A stretch of DNA of 6,662 nt from an uncultured Collinsella sp. (GTDB lineage: Bacteria; Actinomycetota; Coriobacteriia; Coriobacteriales; Coriobacteriaceae), in contig CAKTUH010000023.1 of NCBI GenBank assembly GCA_934621885.1, forward strand, positions 1-6,662. Direction: 5' to 3'. The notes beneath the pieces were generated by a model. It saw only the letters and a program-made list of their open reading frames with translations. It ran no database searches and was not told the origin of the DNA. Position 1 is the first letter of the stretch; every line of letters starts with the position of its first letter. A program made the position numbers and the translations under genes. Of the stretch, positions 4,472 to 6,662 are shown piece by piece.

Positions 4472-6166
4472 ATGGCAACTGTTGCCGCACCTATCGACGC
4501 TACGTCGACCGCCGCTTGGAAGGCGCTCGAGGCCCATCAGGAGAAGCTAGAGGCCGAGGGCATCGACCTCAAGGCCTGGTTTGCTGCTGACGCCGACCGC
4601 GTGAACAAGCTGAGCTTTGACGCCGGCGACCTTCACTTCGATCTATCCAAGAACCTGGTGACCGATGAGACCGTCAAGCTGCTGTGCGATCTTGCCCGCG
4701 AGGTGAAGCTCGAGGAGCGCCGCGACGCCATGTTCTCCGGCGAGCACATCAACACCACCGAGGACCGTGCCGTCCTGCACACCGCGCTGCGCCGTCCGGC
4801 AAGCGAGAAGGGCCAGCTCATCGTTGACGGCCAGGATGTCGTCGCCGACGTGCACGAGGTCCTCGACCGCATGTATGCCTTCGCCGAGCGCGTGCGCTCC
4901 GGTGAGTGGAAGGGCGTTACCGGCAAGAAGATCGAGCACCTGGTGTCCATCGGCATCGGTGGCTCCGACCTGGGCCCGGTCATGGCCTACGAGGCCCTGC
5001 GTCCCTATGCCGACGCCGGTATCGACTGCCGCTACATCTCCAACATCGACCCCAACGATCAGGCCGAGAAGCTCAAGGGTCTGGACCCCGAGACCACGCT
5101 CGTGATCATCGTCTCCAAGACCTTCACCACGCTCGAGACCCTCACCAACGCTCGCGAGGTCAAGACCTGGATGCTCGAGCAGCTCAAGGCGCAGGGCGCC
5201 ATCGATGGCTCCGATGAGCAGAACGCCGAGGCCGTGGCCAAGCACTTCGTCGCCGTCTCCACCGCGCTCGACAAGGTCGAGGCCTTCGGTATCGACCCGG
5301 CCAACGCCTTCGGTTTCTGGAACTGGGTCGGCGGCCGCTACTCTGTTGACTCCGCCGTGGGTCTGTCGCTGATCGTCGTGCTCGGCCCCGAGCGCTTCCA
5401 GCAGTTCCTCGAGGGCTTCCACGCCATCGACGAGTACTTCTGCAACACGCCGCTCGAGAACAACGCCGTCGCGCTGATGGGCCTGCTCAACGTCTGGTAC
5501 GTCAACTTCTTCGGTTCCAAGAGCCATGCCGTGCTGCCGTACAGCCAGTACCTGCACCGCTTCCCGGCCTACCTGCAGCAGCTCACCATGGAGTCCAACG
5601 GCAAGCACGTCCGCTGGGACGGCAGTGCTGTGACCTCCGATACCGGTGAGATCTTCTGGGGCGAGCCCGGCACCAACGGCCAGCATGCCTTCTACCAGCT
5701 GCTGCACCAGGGCACTGTGGTGGTTCCGGCCGACTTCATCGCTTTCGCCAACACCGCCAACCCTGCGACCGACAGCGGTCAGGACGTGCACGAGCTGTTC
5801 CTGGGCAACTTCCTGGCCCAGACCAAGGCGCTCGCCTTTGGTAAGACGGCCGACGAGGTGCGCGCCGAGGGCACGCCCGAGCAGATCGTCCCGGCCCGCT
5901 GCTTTGAGGGCAACCGTCCGACGACCTCGATCTTCGGTGACACGCTGAGCCCGTTTGCACTCGGCGAGCTCATCGCCCTGTACGAGCACATCGTGTTTGT
6001 CGAGGGTACGGTCTGGGGCATCGACTCCTACGACCAGTGGGGTGTCGAGCTGGGCAAGCAGCTTGCCAAGCAGATCACCCCTGCTTTCCACGACGACGCC
6101 GCCAAGGCCGAGCAGGACGCTTCGACTCAGGCGCTCATCGAGTTCTATCGCGCTCACCGCAAGTAG
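4472..6166 (+). CDS. pgi: Glucose-6-phosphate isomerase
   Basis: Cytoplasmic enzyme that interconverts glucose 6-phosphate and fructose 6-phosphate in glycolysis and gluconeogenesis. The 564-residue protein is of the long type (about 550 residues in enterobacteria and actinobacteria). Landmarks counted from the chosen start are GIGGSDLG (161-168), phosphate-binding SKTFTT (215-220), signature [13 protein letters not shown] (286-298), catalytic Glu374 in MESNGKHV, His405 in [10 protein letters not shown], and Lys529 in the second signature [10 protein letters not shown]. All active-site residues are present. The ATG at 4472 is chosen over an in-frame GTG at 4445 because AGGAGGA sits 4 nt before it and the GTG falls in the leader hairpin. 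Codon use is strongly biased to C-ending codons, more than in the genes to the left, as expected of a highly expressed gene. It has its own promoter and terminator, so it is probably transcribed alone. Confidence 0.98.
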   Translation: MATVAAPIDATSTAAWKALEAHQEKLEAEGIDLKAWFAADADRVNKLSFDAGDLHFDLSKNLVTDETVKLLCDLAREVKLEERRDAMFSGEHINTTEDRAVLHTALRRPASEKGQLIVDGQDVVADVHEVLDRMYAFAERVRSGEWKGVTGKKIEHLVSIGIGGSDLGPVMAYEALRPYADAGIDCRYISNIDPNDQAEKLKGLDPETTLVIIVSKTFTTLETLTNAREVKTWMLEQLKAQGAIDGSDEQNAEAVAKHFVAVSTALDKVEAFGIDPANAFGFWNWVGGRYSVDSAVGLSLIVVLGPERFQQFLEGFHAIDEYFCNTPLENNAVALMGLLNVWYVNFFGSKSHAVLPYSQYLHRFPAYLQQLTMESNGKHVRWDGSAVTSDTGEIFWGEPGTNGQHAFYQLLHQGTVVVPADFIAFANTANPATDSGQDVHELFLGNFLAQTKALAFGKTADEVRAEGTPEQIVPARCFEGNRPTTSIFGDTLSPFALGELIALYEHIVFVEGTVWGIDSYDQWGVELGKQLAKQITPAFHDDAAKAEQDASTQALIEFYRAHRK

Positions 6167-6194
6167 TCTTTGCCGCTGATTAAGCGTTAAGCAG

Positions 6195-6229
6195 AAAGGG
6201 GCCCGAATCCGTTGGGATGCGGGCCCTTT
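6195..6229 (+). terminator. Intrinsic terminator downstream of pgi
   Basis: GGGCCCG (6199-6205) pairs perfectly with CGGGCCC (6220-6226). Inside it, after an A-G mismatch, ATCC pairs with GGAT around the loop GTTG. An AAA before the stem can pair with the TTT after it across one bulged G. The T run is short (TTTG), but the stem is very stable and lies 33 nt after the pgi stop codon. Confidence 0.82.
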
Positions 6230-6238
6230 GCTGTCTGG

Positions 6239-6436
6239 ATGAATAAGGCAGCGGGCGGCATTCATATCTATGAGGAGAATCGTGCGTTTATCGAGGTCGG
6301 CGCCAGCGCGCTGGGTGCCTCGGCAGGAATCGTAATCGTCGAGGGCGCACCGACGGATGAGAGTCGCTAGCAGACGTATTAGACCCGAGCGATTGAGCTC
6401 AACGACTGCACGCCGTTCATGTTCGAGACAATATAG
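6239..6436 (+). pseudogene. Possible gene remnant with in-frame amber codons
   Basis: The stretch between the pgi terminator and the HAD gene (6230-6519) holds no intact gene. One frame from ATG 6239 reads a 43-residue peptide containing IHIYEENRAFIEVGASALG and AGIVIVEGAPTDESR, then TAG at 6368 and again at 6380. It continues TRAIELNDCTPFMFETI to a third TAG at 6434. The peptide looks protein-like in composition and resumes plausibly after the stops, suggesting a decayed gene, but I recognise no family and see no ribosome site before 6239. It may equally be chance in GC-rich DNA. Confidence 0.3.
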
Positions 6437-6519
6437 CTTTTTACCCGTTGCAAACAGAGGCGTGGCGGGCATTCTGTATGATGACTCAGACAAGGTTGCT
6501 TAATGACAGGGAGGCACAT

Positions 6520-6662
6520 ATGGCAATCAAGGCCATCGCAATGGATATCGACGGTACGCTCACCAACGACCAGAAGGTGATCAGTCCGCGCACGCGCGAG
6601 AAGCTGCTCGCGGCGCAGGAGTCGGGCATCAAGCTCATCTTGGCTTCGGGCCGTCCCGCATG
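6520..6662 (+). CDS. Cof-type HAD-IIB phosphatase (N-terminal part, cut by window edge)
   Basis: The first 47 residues begin MAIKAIAMDIDGTLTND, the HAD motif I with nucleophile Asp9 and general acid Asp11. They then run through the helix that follows (ISPRTREKLLAAQESGIK) to LILASGRPA, which holds the motif II serine. This is the usual opening of the Cof/YbiV/YidA group, phosphatases that act on sugar phosphates or similar small molecules in the cytoplasm; members are about 270 residues. The substrate cannot be told. The ATG at 6520 has AGGGAGG (6508-6514) 5 nt upstream. A TATGAT at 6477-6482 could be a -10 box, but no matching -35 stands at the right distance. The strong terminator after pgi argues for separate transcription. 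Confidence 0.93.
   Translation, partial: MAIKAIAMDIDGTLTNDQKVISPRTREKLLAAQESGIKLILASGRPA

Noticed and set aside
4437..4550. Short out-of-frame reading frame from ATG 4437 overlapping the pgi start (possible leader peptide)
   Set aside because: It has no ribosome site of its own and its start lies in the hairpin; the peptide is Arg- and Leu-rich as expected of out-of-frame GC-rich DNA.
4643..6493. Very long open frame of 616 codons on the minus strand across pgi
   Set aside because: It lies antisense to pgi, whose product is unmistakable. Long antisense frames are expected opposite strongly biased GC-rich coding sequence, and its translation (runs of Gly, Val, Leu, Asp, Glu) resembles no family.

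Overview
The window looks like chromosomal DNA from a GC-rich gut actinobacterium of the class Coriobacteriia, most likely Collinsella or a close relative. This is inferred from the GC-rich codon use, the mix of actinobacterial-type and clostridial-type protein families (short-chain flavodoxin, DUF3793, YolD plus Y-family polymerase), and the overall look of the glucose-6-phosphate isomerase. No database search was possible, so the genus is a judgement from memory.

Left part (1-1633), metal and redox handling. A flavodoxin gene cut by the left edge and an upstream DUF3793 gene lie on the minus strand and probably form one operon. A compact divergent control region (1075-1249) separates them from a plus-strand gene for a small membrane-anchored protein. 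That protein combines a FeoB-associated-type cysteine-rich N-terminus with a heavy-metal-associated (HMA) domain. The control region holds a good minus-strand promoter, an imperfect palindrome at its start site, and a CsoR-like palindrome in front of the HMA gene. Together these suggest control by metal status.

Middle part (1660-3656), SOS mutagenesis operon. On the minus strand a UmuC/DinB-like Y-family polymerase overlaps a YolD-like gene by 8 nt. Its promoter (TTGACG, 17 nt, TATTAT) is followed directly by a near-consensus LexA box, with a weaker second box closer to the gene.

Right part (3657-6662), carbon metabolism. A small plus-strand gene encodes what looks like only the NAD-binding half of an iron-containing alcohol dehydrogenase, with its glycine-rich motif degraded; near-identical 14-nt direct repeats flank it. 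Next comes pgi, preceded by a strong 5' leader hairpin and a strong Shine-Dalgarno site and followed by an intrinsic terminator. After the terminator, 6230-6519 has no intact gene, only a possible gene remnant with in-frame stops. The window ends in the first 47 codons of a Cof-type HAD phosphatase.

I did not find a clearly undescribed multi-gene system. The observations most worth a second look are the cysteine-rich insertion in the DUF3793 protein, the HMA fusion with its CsoR-like site, the orphan dehydrogenase half, the tandem SOS boxes and the pgi leader hairpin.
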